The translations under genes were made by a program, and so were the position numbers. From NCBI GenBank assembly GCA_963750045.1, contig CAVVPD010000006.1, positions 186,001-250,000 of the forward strand: a stretch of DNA of 64,000 nucleotides, written 5' to 3'. Under the pieces are notes generated by a model that was not told the DNA's origin, did not search any database, and saw nothing but the letters and a program-made list of their open reading frames with translations. Origin of the DNA: DASUAS01 sp963750045 (GTDB taxonomy: Bacteria; Actinomycetota; Acidimicrobiia; IMCC26256; DASPTH01). Below, piece after piece: positions 17,042 through 25,840 of the stretch (the stretch's first letter is position 1; every line of letters starts with the position of its first letter).

Positions 17042-18336
17042 GCGACGTTGCGGTCGTCGGCGCGGGGTACGTCGGGCTCACCACCGCCGCGTGCCTCGCG
17101 CGGCTCGGCCACCGCGTCACCTGCGCCGACCTCGACGCCGAGCGCGTGCGCTCGCTCTCGAAGGGCGAGGTCCCGATCCTCGAAGAGGGCCTGCCGGCGC
17201 TGGTGTCGGAAGGGTTGGCGTCGGGGGAGCTGCGATTCGTCGTGGGCGCCGCCGAGGCGGCCCGGCACGCGGAGTTCGTCTTCCTGTGCGTGCAGACCCC
17301 GCAGTCCGACGACCGGTGCCGCCGACCTCTCGGCGGTCGAGGCGGTCGCCCGCGAGATCGCCCCCGTGCTCCAGCCCGGCACGGTCGTGGTGAACAAGTC
17401 GACGATGCCGGTGGGCTCCACCCTGCTTCGTCGCCGCGTGAGCTGAGCCAGGCCGGGGCAGCCAACGACGTCGGCGTTGCCTCGAACCCCGAGTTCCTCC
17501 GCGAGGGCAACGCGGTGCGCGACTTCCTCCAGCCCAACCGGGTGGTGATCGGGTGCGACGACACCGCGGTCGCGGTGCGCGTCTCGGACCTGTACCGCGA
17601 CGTCCAGGCGCCCATCCTGGTCACCGATCCCGCGTCGGCCGAGATGATCAAGTACGCGTCGAACGCGTTCCTGGCCACCAAGATCTCCTTCATCAACGCC
17701 ATCGCCAACCTCTGCGAAGCGGTGAACGCCGACGTGCGCGAGGTCGCGCTGGGCATGGGCTACGACCCGCGGATCGGCTTCGAGTTCCTGCACCCGGGCC
17801 CCGGCTACGGTGGCTCGTGCTTCCCGAAGGACACGGCTGCGCTGAACCACACGGCCGAGACCGCGGGCTACGACTTCAGCCTCCTGCGCGGGGTCGTCGA
17901 GGTGAACCGACGTCAGCACGAGCGCATCATCGAGAAGGTCCGCGACGCCGCGGGCGGCTCGCTCCGCGGAGTCCGGGTCGGCGTGTGGGGGCTCACCTTC
18001 AAGGCCAACACCGACGACCTGCGCGACTCGCCGGCGCTGGTCGTGAGCCGCGCCCTGCTCGAGGAAGGCGCGGTGGCGCGGGCCTACGACCCGGCAGTCG
18101 GCGAGGCCGCCGCCGCGCACGCTCCCGGACTCGACGTGGTGACGGACGCCTACGAGGCGGTCGCCGGCGCGCAGGTGCTCGCGCTCCTCACGGAATGGGA
18201 CGAGTTCCGCTGGCTCGACTTCGGGCGGGTCGTCGACACGATGGCCGCGCCCCGCGCGCTGATCGACGCCCGCAACCTGCTCGATCCCGCCGCGATGCGC
18301 CGACGCGGCTTCGCGTACCAGGGCGTCGGTCGCTGA
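17038..18336 (+). CDS. ugd: UDP-glucose 6-dehydrogenase, two compensating frame breaks
   Basis: Oxidises UDP-glucose twice to UDP-glucuronate with NAD+. Marks are the NAD motif VGAGYVGLTTAACLA at residue 6, the catalytic Cys in GYGGSCFPKD near 258, SNAFLATKISFINAIANL and the GLTFKANTDDLRDSP segment. Between about 17312 and 17440 the conserved stretch (DLSAVEAVAREIAPVLQPG, NKSTMPVGST) is in the +1 frame, then returns, so two indels bracket it; the first is an extra C after GACGAC. Corrected length is about 433 residues. Four-base overlap with rmlD and a TGATG overlap with the next gene place it in a tight operon. Confidence 0.88.
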   Translation: MSDVAVVGAGYVGLTTAACLARLGHRVTCADLDAERVRSLSKGEVPILEEGLPALVSEGLASGELRFVVGAAEAARHAEFVFLCVQTPQSDDRCRRPLGGRGGRPRDRPRAPARHGRGEQVDDAGGLHPASSPRELSQAGAANDVGVASNPEFLREGNAVRDFLQPNRVVIGCDDTAVAVRVSDLYRDVQAPILVTDPASAEMIKYASNAFLATKISFINAIANLCEAVNADVREVALGMGYDPRIGFEFLHPGPGYGGSCFPKDTAALNHTAETAGYDFSLLRGVVEVNRRQHERIIEKVRDAAGGSLRGVRVGVWGLTFKANTDDLRDSPALVVSRALLEEGAVARAYDPAVGEAAAAHAPGLDVVTDAYEAVAGAQVLALLTEWDEFRWLDFGRVVDTMAAPRALIDARNLLDPAAMRRRGFAYQGVGR

Positions 18337-19277
18337 TGCCCCGCGCGGTGGTCACCGGCGGCGCCGGCTTCCTCGGTTCGCACGTCTGCGACACGCTGCG
18401 CGCCGCCGACTGGGAGGTCGTCGCGGTCGACAACTACGTCACCGGCCGCGCCGAGAACGTCTCGCACCTCGCCGACGACGCGGGCTTCACCATGGTGGAG
18501 CACGACGTGATCGGCGGGATCCCCGTCGAGGGTCGCGTCGACGCGGTCCTCCACCTCGCCAGCCCCGCGAGCCCACCCGAGTACCTCGCACATCCGATCG
18601 TGACGCTCGAGGTGGGTTCGATCGGCACCCGCCACGCGCTCGACCTCGCGCGCGCCAACGGCGCGCGCTTCCTGCTCGCCTCCACCAGCGAGATCTACGG
18701 TGATCCGCTCGTGCACCCGCAGCCGGAGAGCTACTTCGGGAACGTGAACAGCGTCGGCCCACGGTCGGTCTACGACGAGGCGAAGCGCTACGCCGAGGCG
18801 ATCACGATGGCGTACCACCGCCTCTACGGGGTCGACACCAAGATCGTGCGGATCTTCAACACGTTCGGACCGCGCCTCGGCGCCGCCGACGGGCGGGTGG
18901 TGTCGAACTTCCTCGCGCAGGCGATGCGCGGCGAACCGCTCACCCTGTACGGCGACGGCAAGCAGACGCGGTCGTTCTGCTTCGTGAGCGACGAGGTCCG
19001 CGGTCTGCTCGCGCTCCTCGACTCCGTCTACGTGGGGCCGATGAACATCGGCAACCCCGACGAGTTCACGATCCTGGAGCTGGCCGACCTCGTGCTGGAG
19101 GTGACGGGCGCGCACGTCGAGATGGTGTTCGAGCCGCTCCCGACCGACGATCCCCGGCAGCGCCGTCCCGACATCTCGCTGGCGCAGGAAATCCTCGGCT
19201 GGCGGCCCACGGTCGACCTCCGCGAGGGTCTGGTCCGCACCCGCGACTGGTACCGGAGGCATGGTGGCATCACCTGA
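18336..19277 (+). CDS. UDP-glucuronate decarboxylase (UDP-xylose synthase) type epimerase
   Basis: An NAD-dependent extended short-chain dehydrogenase, 313 residues. GGAGFLGSH at residue 9 binds NAD; STSEIYGDPLVHPQPESY followed by the VYDEAKRYAE catalytic Tyr-Lys pair is the signature of UDP-glucuronic acid decarboxylases, which turn UDP-glucuronate into UDP-xylose. RIFNTFGPR and DGKQTRSFCFVSD are also typical. Its position immediately after ugd supports the two-step route UDP-glucose to UDP-glucuronate to UDP-xylose. The ATG overlaps the ugd stop by one base, and its own end overlaps the next gene by 17 bp. Confidence 0.82.
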   Translation: MPRAVVTGGAGFLGSHVCDTLRAADWEVVAVDNYVTGRAENVSHLADDAGFTMVEHDVIGGIPVEGRVDAVLHLASPASPPEYLAHPIVTLEVGSIGTRHALDLARANGARFLLASTSEIYGDPLVHPQPESYFGNVNSVGPRSVYDEAKRYAEAITMAYHRLYGVDTKIVRIFNTFGPRLGAADGRVVSNFLAQAMRGEPLTLYGDGKQTRSFCFVSDEVRGLLALLDSVYVGPMNIGNPDEFTILELADLVLEVTGAHVEMVFEPLPTDDPRQRRPDISLAQEILGWRPTVDLREGLVRTRDWYRRHGGIT

Positions 19278-19977
19278 CGACCAGGCACGGTTCCGGAAGC
19301 TCTCCGTGATCGTCCCGGTCTACGACGAGCGCAACACGGTGGTGGAGATCGTGCGGCGCATGCGCGCGGTCGACCTGCCGGTGGAGCTCGAGATCCTGAT
19401 CGTCGACGACGGCAGCACCGACGGCACCCGCGGCGTGCTGGGCCAGCTCGCCGACAGCACCGTGCGGGTGATCACCCACGATCGCAACCGGGGCAAGGGC
19501 GCGGCCATCCGCAGCGGTCTCGAGCAGGTCACGGGCGACCTCGTGCTCGTCCAGGACGCCGACCTCGAGTACGACCCCGAGGACTGGCCCAAGCTGCTGA
19601 ACCCGATGCTCCGCGGGAAGGCGAAGGTCGTCTACGGCTCGCGCTTCACCGGCGAGCGGCGCAACATGCTGTTCCTGCACTGGATCGGGAACCGCTTCCT
19701 GTCGTTCGTCACCAACGTCCTCTACAACACGACGCTCTCCGACATGGAGACCTGTTACAAGCTGTTCGACCGCACGGTGCTCGACGGCATCACCCTCCGG
19801 GCGATGCGCTTCGAGTTCGAGCCCGAGGTCACGGCCAAGATCTTGCGTCGCGGCATCCGCATCTACGAGGTGCCCATCTCCTACACCGGCCGCGAGTTCG
19901 ACGAGGGAAAGAAGATCACCTGGCCTGACGGCTTCGTCGCCTTGTGGACCCTCGTGAAGTACCGCTTCGTCGATTGA
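19261..19977 (+). CDS. Family 2 glycosyltransferase (polyprenyl-phosphate mannose/glucose synthase-like)
   Basis: A soluble 238-residue GT-A enzyme with no C-terminal membrane helices. It shows SVIVPVYDERNTV at residue 14, LIVDDGSTDGT near 47, the metal/nucleotide DADLEYDPED near 99, and MRFEFEPEVTAKILRRG near 180. This matches dolichyl/polyprenyl-phosphate hexose synthases that charge a lipid carrier with mannose or glucose for membrane GT-C enzymes. Candidate acceptor-side GT-C proteins are encoded downstream (28207, 36897, 46541). The substrate sugar is not determinable. It overlaps the preceding gene and shares TTGA with the next start. Confidence 0.85.
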   Translation: MVASPDDQARFRKLSVIVPVYDERNTVVEIVRRMRAVDLPVELEILIVDDGSTDGTRGVLGQLADSTVRVITHDRNRGKGAAIRSGLEQVTGDLVLVQDADLEYDPEDWPKLLNPMLRGKAKVVYGSRFTGERRNMLFLHWIGNRFLSFVTNVLYNTTLSDMETCYKLFDRTVLDGITLRAMRFEFEPEVTAKILRRGIRIYEVPISYTGREFDEGKKITWPDGFVALWTLVKYRFVD

Positions 19978-20862
19978 GCGCTCGCTTCGCCGCGGTCGTG
20001 GTCAACTACGAGGCCGGCCCGCTCCTGGTCGCGTGCGTTGAGTCGCTCCTCGCCGACACCGAGCGCGGGCCCGCCCGAGGTCGTGGTGGTCGACAACGGC
20101 TCGCGCGACGGCTCGGCTGCGTCGTCTGCGGCGGGCGTTTCCCTCGGTGCCGCGTGCTCGACCCCGGGGGCAACGTCGGGTACGCGGCCGCCGCGAACCG
20201 CGGCACCGCGGAGACGGCCGCCCCCTTCGTCGTCGTGTGCAACCCCGACCTCGAGGTGCGGCCGGGCACCGCGGCCGCGATGCTCGACCGGCTCGAGTCC
20301 GAGCCCGATCTCGCGGCCGTCGGCCCCGTGCTGCGCAACCCGGACGGTACGCAGTACCCGTCGGCGCGGGCCCATCCCGCGCTCCTCGACGCCGCGGGTC
20401 ATGCGCTGCTCGGCCGGGTGTGGCCGCGGAACCGCTTCACCCGACGGTACCGCCAGCTCGACGTGGACTGGAGCCGGTGCCGCGACGTCGACTGGCTGTC
20501 GGGGGCGATGCTGTTCCTGCGCCGCGCCGCGGTCGACTCGGTCGGCGGGTGGGACGAGCGCTACTTCATGTACATGGAGGACGTCGACCTCTGCTGGCGG
20601 CTCCGCGCCATGGGCTGGCGGATCGCGTACGAGCCCGGCGGTGAAGCCGTGCACGCGCAGGGTGCGAGCACGGCGGCGCGGCCGTACCGGATGATCGCCG
20701 AGCACCACCGGTCGGTCTACCGGTTCGCGAGCCGGCGCTGGCGGGGTGCGCGGCGACTGCTCCTGGCCCCGGCCGCCGTGTTCCTGACCGGGCGCGCCCT
20801 CGGTGGAGATGGCGGCGCAGGCACTGCGGACCCGCCCCGACGTTCCGCGAGTCAGCGGGTAG
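19974..20862 (+). CDS. Family 2 glycosyltransferase (rhamnosyltransferase/WbbL-like), three frame breaks
   Basis: Resembles actinobacterial WbbL-type rhamnosyltransferases: AAVVVNYEAGPLLVACVESLL, then (in +1 frame, about 20067-20130) PPEVVVVDNGSRDGS, then LDPGGNVGYAAAANRG, the D-x-D-type VVCNPDLEV, the DWLSGAMLFLRRAAVDSVGGWDERYFMYMEDVDLCWR acceptor loop and AVHAQGAST. A third break near 20801 (one extra G) restores an end EMAAQALRTRPDVPRVSG with a TAG at 20860-20862. The start is probably TTG 19974, overlapping the previous stop. Synteny with rmlD and a nucleotidyltransferase is as in mycobacterial Rv3264c-Rv3266c, supporting a rhamnose transfer role. Confidence 0.78.
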
Positions 20863-20865
20863 CCT
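20860..20865 (+). promoter_or_regulatory. Putative -10 of the His-rich protein gene
   Basis: TAGCCT ten bases before ATG 20876; its TAG doubles as the probable stop of the upstream glycosyltransferase. Confidence 0.35.
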
Positions 20866-20875
20866 GCCACTCGCC

Positions 20876-21719
20876 ATGCCCCAGTCCCGGACTCGCTACC
20901 AACGTGCCGCCATGCGCTCGAAGTACCGCAAGCCCAAGCGGCGGCGGGGCGGATCGATGGGATGGAACGTCGCCATCGCGGTGGTGGTGATCGTGGGCGT
21001 CGTCGCGGTGGTGCTCACCCGCGGGAGCACCAACGAGCGCGGGCAGCGGGCCTCCGGCGCCCGACCAGGCGGCCAACGTGGCGGGCGACCACTGGCACAC
21101 CGCCCTCGACATCAACATCTGCGGTGAATGGCTCGACAACCCGCCGGCGTTCGAGAAGCCTGCCGACAACCCCAACCAGGCAGCCAACGCGGGGATCCAC
21201 TCCCACGGCGACGGTCTCATCCACACCCACCCCTTCGTGGTCTCGGAAGAGGGCAAGAACGCCACCATCGGCAAGTTCTTCAGCTACGGCGGCTGGGGGC
21301 TCTCGTCGGACTCGATCGACCTGGGTGGTTCGATCAGCACCGACACGCCCACCCAGTGGCCGGGGCCGAAGTCGGCACCGACGAAGACGAAGTGGAGCAA
21401 CGGCGACGTGTGCCCCTTCGGGCAGTACAAGGGTGAGAAGGTCCAGCTCACGTGGGCGGTCGACGGGAAGCAGCACCGCGGCAACCCGGCCGACTACCAC
21501 CAGCAGGACGGCCAGACCGTGGCGATCTACCTGTTGCCGAAGGGCGCGGACATGCCCTTCCCGGAGGCGGCGTGCACGGCGTTCAGCAACATCTCCGACC
21601 AGAGCTACGCGGCGCTGAGCAAGGATTCGCCGTGCCGAAGCCAGGCGACCACCACCACGACGCCGGGCGGGACGACGGCGACCACGGCGCCCGTGACCAC
21701 CGCACCGGCCACACCGTGA
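20876..21719 (+). CDS. Membrane-anchored His-rich protein of unknown function, frame broken near 21058
   Basis: I do not recognise a named family. The N-terminus is strongly basic (SKYRKPKRRRGG), followed by one membrane helix (WNVAIAVVVIVGVVAVVL, residues 29-46), so the rest is outside the cell. The extracellular part continues in the +1 frame after one apparently extra base at about 21056: it has DHWHTALDINICGEW, then GIHSHGDGLIHTHPF, the clustering typical of a metal site, and later PEAACTAFS and CRS cysteines that could form a disulfide with those in NICGEW. It ends in a Thr/Pro tail (TTTTTPGGTTATTAP). It lies between a glycosyltransferase and a sugar nucleotidyltransferase, so an envelope-polysaccharide role is plausible but unproven. 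Confidence 0.7.
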
Positions 21720-21729
21720 ACGAGCTGCC

Positions 21730-22836
21730 GTGAAAGCCGTCGTCCTCGTCGGCGGAGCGGGCACGCGGCTGCGGCCGCTCACGTACTCCACGCCCAAGCC
21801 GCTCCTCCCGATCGCCAACCAGGCGTTCCTCGAACGCCAGCTCGCGTGGTTGGCGTCCCACGGCGTCGACGAGGTGGTGCTCTCCTTGGGCTACCTGCCC
21901 GACGCGTTCGAGGCGCACTTCCCCGACCACCGGTTCGGTGACCTGAAGCTGCGCTACGCGGTCGAGGACCAACCGCTGGGCACGGCCGGTGCGATCCGCT
22001 TCGCCACCCGCGGGATCGACGAGCGCGTCGTCGTCTGCAACGGCGACGTCCTCACCACCCTCGACCTCGACGCGCTGGTCGCCTTCCACGACGACCGCGG
22101 CGCCGAGGCGACGATCCACCTCACCCAGGTCGAGGACCCGTCGGCGTTCGGCGTGGTCCCGACCCGCCACGACGGCGAGGTCGTCGCGTTCGTGGAGAAG
22201 CCACCCAAGGGGGTCGCGCCCACGAACTGGATCAACGCCGGGACCTACGTGCTCGAACCGTCGGTGCTGGCCCGCATCCCCGATCGGCTGACGGTCTCGA
22301 TCGAGCGCGAGACGTTCCCGCGCATGTTGGACGAGTCGAGCCGCCTCTACGCGATGTCGAGCGACGCCTACTGGATCGACATCGGCACTCCCGAGAAGTA
22401 CCTGCAGGCCCACCGCGACGTGCTGGAGGCCGCCCTCGGCGGTGCACCGGCGCCGGGGGCGCGGGAGCGCTCCCCGGGGATCTGGGTGCAGGGCTCGCCC
22501 GAGATCCACGACGAGGCGCGGATCGAGGCACCGGCCCTGATCGGTGACGCGGCCGTCGTCGGCGAGGGCGCCCGCATCGTCGGATCCGTGCTCGGCGCGG
22601 GCGTCACGGTCGGTCCCGGCGCGCGACTGTTGCGCTCCGTCGTCCACGACGGGGCGATGATCCTCGACGACGCGGAGGCCATCGACTCGGTCATCGGCAA
22701 AGGGGCGACCCTCGGCGCGGGCGCCATCGTGTCCGACCAGACGGTGGTGGGCGCCGGGGCGACGTTGGCGCCGGGAGCGCGGGCCTCCGGCGCGCGCATT
22801 CGCCGGCCCGAGCCCGACGAAGCGAACGAGGACTGA
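21730..22836 (+). CDS. Sugar-1-phosphate nucleotidyltransferase (mannose-1-P guanylyltransferase-like)
   Basis: Makes an NDP-sugar from NTP and sugar-1-phosphate. The 368-residue protein has the signature AVVLVGGAGTRLRPLTYSTPKPLLP at its start, VVCNGDVLT near residue 98, FVEKPPKG near 158 and NAGTYVLEP near 170, followed by a left-handed beta-helix of hexapeptide repeats (about 250-360). The arrangement equals mycobacterial Rv3264c next to wbbL and rmlD, usually annotated ManB/ManC, so GDP-mannose or a related nucleotide is the likely product. GTG 21730 is the start, 10 bp after the previous stop. Confidence 0.85.
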   Translation: MKAVVLVGGAGTRLRPLTYSTPKPLLPIANQAFLERQLAWLASHGVDEVVLSLGYLPDAFEAHFPDHRFGDLKLRYAVEDQPLGTAGAIRFATRGIDERVVVCNGDVLTTLDLDALVAFHDDRGAEATIHLTQVEDPSAFGVVPTRHDGEVVAFVEKPPKGVAPTNWINAGTYVLEPSVLARIPDRLTVSIERETFPRMLDESSRLYAMSSDAYWIDIGTPEKYLQAHRDVLEAALGGAPAPGARERSPGIWVQGSPEIHDEARIEAPALIGDAAVVGEGARIVGSVLGAGVTVGPGARLLRSVVHDGAMILDDAEAIDSVIGKGATLGAGAIVSDQTVVGAGATLAPGARASGARIRRPEPDEANED

Positions 22837-22839
22837 CCC

Positions 22840-23784
22840 GTGCGGGTGATGGTGACGGGCGGCGCGGGCTTCATCGGCTCGACGCTCGTGGATCGGCTGC
22901 TCGCCGAAGGGTGCGACGTCGACGCCATCGACGACCTGTCGACCGGCGCGCTCGCCAACCTCACGGACGCGCGCGCGCAACGCAACCGGAAGTTCAGCTT
23001 CCACCGTCTCGACGTGCGGTCGCCGCAGCTCGCCGACATCGTCGCCCACCGCAAGCCGGAGGTCATCTTCCACCTCGCCGCGCAGCTCGACGTGCGGGTG
23101 TCGGTGGCGAAGCCGATCTTCGACGCCGAGATCAACGTGCTCGGCTCGCTCAACGTGTGCGAAGCCGCGCTCGCCGCCGGCACCCGCAAGGTGGTGTTCG
23201 CGGGGTCGGGCGGCACCCTCTACGGCGCGCCCGAGAGCTTGCCGGTACGAGAGAGCCACCCGCAACGGCCGATCTCACCCTACGGCGTGTCGAAGAAGGC
23301 CGCGGGCGACTACCTGCACTACTACCGCGAGGTGCGCGGGCTCGAGTACACGGAGCTGGCGCTGGCCAACGTCTACGGGCCGCGCCAGGATCCCAACGGG
23401 GAAGCCGGCGTGGTGGCGATCTTCGCCGGTCTGATGCTTGCCGGGCGCCAGCCCACCATCTTCGGCGACGGCGGCCAGACCCGCGACTACGTGTTCGTCG
23501 ACGACGTCGTCGACGCCTTCGTCCGCGCCACGGAGAAGGGCGGCGGCCTGCTGATGAACATCGGCACCGGCGTGGAGACGAGCGTGCTCCAGCTCTACGA
23601 GTCCATGGGCCGCCTCGCCGGCTACACCGGAGCGCCCAACCGCGCGCCGGAGCGGGCGGGGGAGCTGCTGCGCTCGTCGCTCGACCCGGGGCGCGCCGCC
23701 ATCCATCTCGGCTGGAAGCCCTGGACCGCGCTGGACGACGGGCTGCTGCGAACCATCGACTGGTTCCGCGACCGCGGCGACTGA
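22840..23784 (+). CDS. NAD-dependent sugar epimerase (UDP-glucose 4-epimerase-like)
   Basis: A 314-residue extended SDR protein. GGAGFIGS at residue 7 binds NAD; HLAAQLDVRVSV, SGGTLYG and YGVSKKAAGDYLHYY (catalytic Tyr-x-x-x-Lys near 149) follow. ANVYGPRQDPNGEAGVVAIF and FGDGGQTRDYVFVDDVV are typical of the GalE/UDP-sugar epimerase group. It could supply UDP-galactose to the envelope polysaccharide or serve with GalT. The GTG start follows the upstream stop by three bases, so it is the last gene of the polysaccharide operon; the next gene is convergent. Confidence 0.83.
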   Translation: MRVMVTGGAGFIGSTLVDRLLAEGCDVDAIDDLSTGALANLTDARAQRNRKFSFHRLDVRSPQLADIVAHRKPEVIFHLAAQLDVRVSVAKPIFDAEINVLGSLNVCEAALAAGTRKVVFAGSGGTLYGAPESLPVRESHPQRPISPYGVSKKAAGDYLHYYREVRGLEYTELALANVYGPRQDPNGEAGVVAIFAGLMLAGRQPTIFGDGGQTRDYVFVDDVVDAFVRATEKGGGLLMNIGTGVETSVLQLYESMGRLAGYTGAPNRAPERAGELLRSSLDPGRAAIHLGWKPWTALDDGLLRTIDWFRDRGD

Positions 23785-23828
23785 CGGCCGCGGGAGGGTT
23801 CGGCCTGCGGTCGGTCCGTCAGCGTGGG

Positions 23829-25400
23829 CTACGCGGACGGTGCAGCACTGCCCGCGACGACCTTGGCGAGGTGGTCGGCGAGCCGCAGCGCGAGGGTCAC
23901 GATCGTGAGCGTCGGCGGGTTGGCGCCGCTCGTGGGGAACACCGCGCTCCCGGCCACGTAGAGGTTGGCGACGCTGTGCACCTTGCAGTCTGCGTCGACG
24001 ACGCCCTGGCGGGGGCTCGCGCTCATGCGGGCCGTCCCGATGTGGTGTGACCCGGTGTTGACGGCGTAGTCGAGCGCGCCGGCGCGCGTCGCGTCGGCGT
24101 CGACGAAGCCGCCGACGTCGACTTGCAGACGTCCGAGACCGCGTTGGCCGATCTGGCGGCCGACCACGCGCAACGTGCGGAGCATGCTGACCCGGTCGTC
24201 GGTGGTGAGGCGCCAGTCGAGCTGGATGCGGGGCATCCCGAGCGCGTCCTTGGCGCGGACCAAGGTGACGCGGCTGGCGAGGTTTGGCTCCTGCTCGCAG
24301 AGCACCCGCGCCGACGCGACGGTCTGCACGTCGACGCCCTCGGCGTGGAGGAGCTCGACCCCGCGTGTCACGTTCGGGTAGATCGAGTGGAGCCGCTGGT
24401 CGTCCGGCGCGAACGGGTACTCGAGCGTCACCTCGCACGCCCGTAGCTCCCGCCGCTGCATGAGCTCGGGGGCGAGGAGGAGCACGGCCTGCAGCGAGAC
24501 ATCGCGTGACTCGCCGTCGACCTCGAGGGTGTGCGATGTCGGCGTGTACGGCGCGAGGGCGGTGTCGGGGTTCGCCAACGCGACGGGACCGACCGAGATG
24601 TTGACGTGCTCCATGAAGCACCGACCCACGAGGTCATGCTCGTTGCCGATGCCATCGGGCCGGCGATCGTTCGACGCGAGGAGCAGCCGAGGCACCTCGA
24701 GCCCCCCGGTCGCGAGCACGAACGCCTGGGCCGTCGCGGTGAACGCGTTGCCGCCCAGCGTCTTCACGTCGACCCCGGTGACGGCGTTGCCGTCGTCGGC
24801 GAGGGCGAGGCGGGTGACGTTCGCCCAGAGCACCAGCTGCACGTCGATCGAGTCGACGATCTCGTCGTGGTACACCTCCCCGAACTGCGGCCGGCCGGTG
24901 AGCTGCACGATCGAGTGCGGAGTGGTCGGGTCCTCGAGCAGCGGCTGCTCGATGAGGCCCTGGTCGCGCCAGTACGCGAGCGAGTACTCGTACGGGCCCA
25001 GCCCCACGACGTCCTGCGCCGCCGCGTAGTACGGATCGAGGTCGGCGCGGGCGATCGGCCACCCCGAACGCGCCACGTAGCTCCTCGCCTCGAAGTCGAG
25101 CTCCGGGAAGGGCCGGCAGAACCCCGACCAGTGATTGGTGGTGCCGCCGAAGTAGCGCAGGCGGGGCGAGTCGAGCCCGATGTCGACCGCTGGGTCGATG
25201 GGGAGACCGACGGTCTTGCCTCCGTAGAGCGCCTGGGTGCGGTCGTCGAACTCGAAGCCGCCGCTCTCGAGCAGCAGCACCGAGTGCCCCGATCCCGCGA
25301 GCGCGTGGGCCAGGGTGATGCCCGCGGCACCCGCACCGATCACGCACACGTCGGCGGCGAGCGTCGTGCCGCCGGAGATCTCGCGGGCGTCGAGGAGCAT
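23829..25400 (-). CDS. GMC-family FAD oxidoreductase
   Basis: A 523-residue flavoprotein of the glucose-methanol-choline family. The FAD motif VIGAGAAGITLAHALAGSG is at residue 21 with ESGG after it; the middle of the chain has YFGGTTNHWSG and VLATGGLEVPRLLL; the C-terminal catalytic region has the His pair GSHHIGTARM near 460 and the conserved Asn in SGANPPTLT. It probably oxidises an alcohol or sugar, passing electrons to a membrane partner and not to oxygen. A small protein with a twin-arginine signal lies four bases upstream and may carry it across the membrane. The enzyme itself has no signal peptide. Confidence 0.85.
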   Translation of the reverse strand: MLLDAREISGGTTLAADVCVIGAGAAGITLAHALAGSGHSVLLLESGGFEFDDRTQALYGGKTVGLPIDPAVDIGLDSPRLRYFGGTTNHWSGFCRPFPELDFEARSYVARSGWPIARADLDPYYAAAQDVVGLGPYEYSLAYWRDQGLIEQPLLEDPTTPHSIVQLTGRPQFGEVYHDEIVDSIDVQLVLWANVTRLALADDGNAVTGVDVKTLGGNAFTATAQAFVLATGGLEVPRLLLASNDRRPDGIGNEHDLVGRCFMEHVNISVGPVALANPDTALAPYTPTSHTLEVDGESRDVSLQAVLLLAPELMQRRELRACEVTLEYPFAPDDQRLHSIYPNVTRGVELLHAEGVDVQTVASARVLCEQEPNLASRVTLVRAKDALGMPRIQLDWRLTTDDRVSMLRTLRVVGRQIGQRGLGRLQVDVGGFVDADATRAGALDYAVNTGSHHIGTARMSASPRQGVVDADCKVHSVANLYVAGSAVFPTSGANPPTLTIVTLALRLADHLAKVVAGSAAPSA

Positions 25401-25403
25401 CGC

Positions 25404-25784
25404 CTACGCGCCGAGCGCGACCGCGGCCGCGGCGCGGGCTTCGGTGCGGGCGAGCTGCCAGCCCTGGACCGTGACCACCCGGCCGGACCGGAAGTCCTCG
25501 GTGATGGCCGGCGAGAGGTTGGGGAGCTGTGGCCGGAGGCCCTGTGTCGTGTCGATACCGGGGAGCCGAGCGAGGAGGAACCGGGTGTCGGCCTCCCGGG
25601 GGTGGGTCTCGAGGTACGCCTTGCCGAGCGCGACGACACCGTCGGCCGGTGGCCCGGCGGCCGGCGCGGCGCCGGCACGGGCGGTGGGACGCACCAGGTC
25701 GTTGGTGAGCGCGGCGCCGGCGACGCTCCCGGCGGCGAGCAGGCCGACGAAGGTGCGGCGCCCGAGGCGGTGCTCCCCGATCAC
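25404..25784 (-). CDS. Small twin-arginine-signal protein, probable GMC partner subunit
   Basis: A 126-residue protein whose start region LGRRTFVGLLAAGSVAGAAL is a Tat-type signal. The mature part (ALGKAYLETHPREADTRFLL, DFRSGRVVTVQGWQLARTEAR) resembles small proteins encoded next to GMC oxidoreductases, comparable to the gamma subunit of membrane gluconate or fructose dehydrogenases that carries the large subunit through Tat. The start is uncertain: GTG 25784 has GAGAGG very close upstream, while a TTG at 25814 would sit eight bases after a TACGAT hexamer and add ten residues. It is four bases from the GMC gene, so co-expression is likely. Confidence 0.65.
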   Translation of the reverse strand: MIGEHRLGRRTFVGLLAAGSVAGAALTNDLVRPTARAGAAPAAGPPADGVVALGKAYLETHPREADTRFLLARLPGIDTTQGLRPQLPNLSPAITEDFRSGRVVTVQGWQLARTEARAAAAVALGA

Positions 25785-25822
25785 CTCTCGACCTGGATTC
25801 CGGCGACTGGACAAGGCCCAGC

Positions 25823-25828
25823 ATCGTA
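25823..25828 (-). promoter_or_regulatory. Putative -10 of the Tat-subunit/GMC unit
   Basis: TACGAT on the minus strand in the short gap between fbiB and the Tat-signal gene. Confidence 0.35.
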
Positions 25829-25840
25829 CCGAGCGGACCG

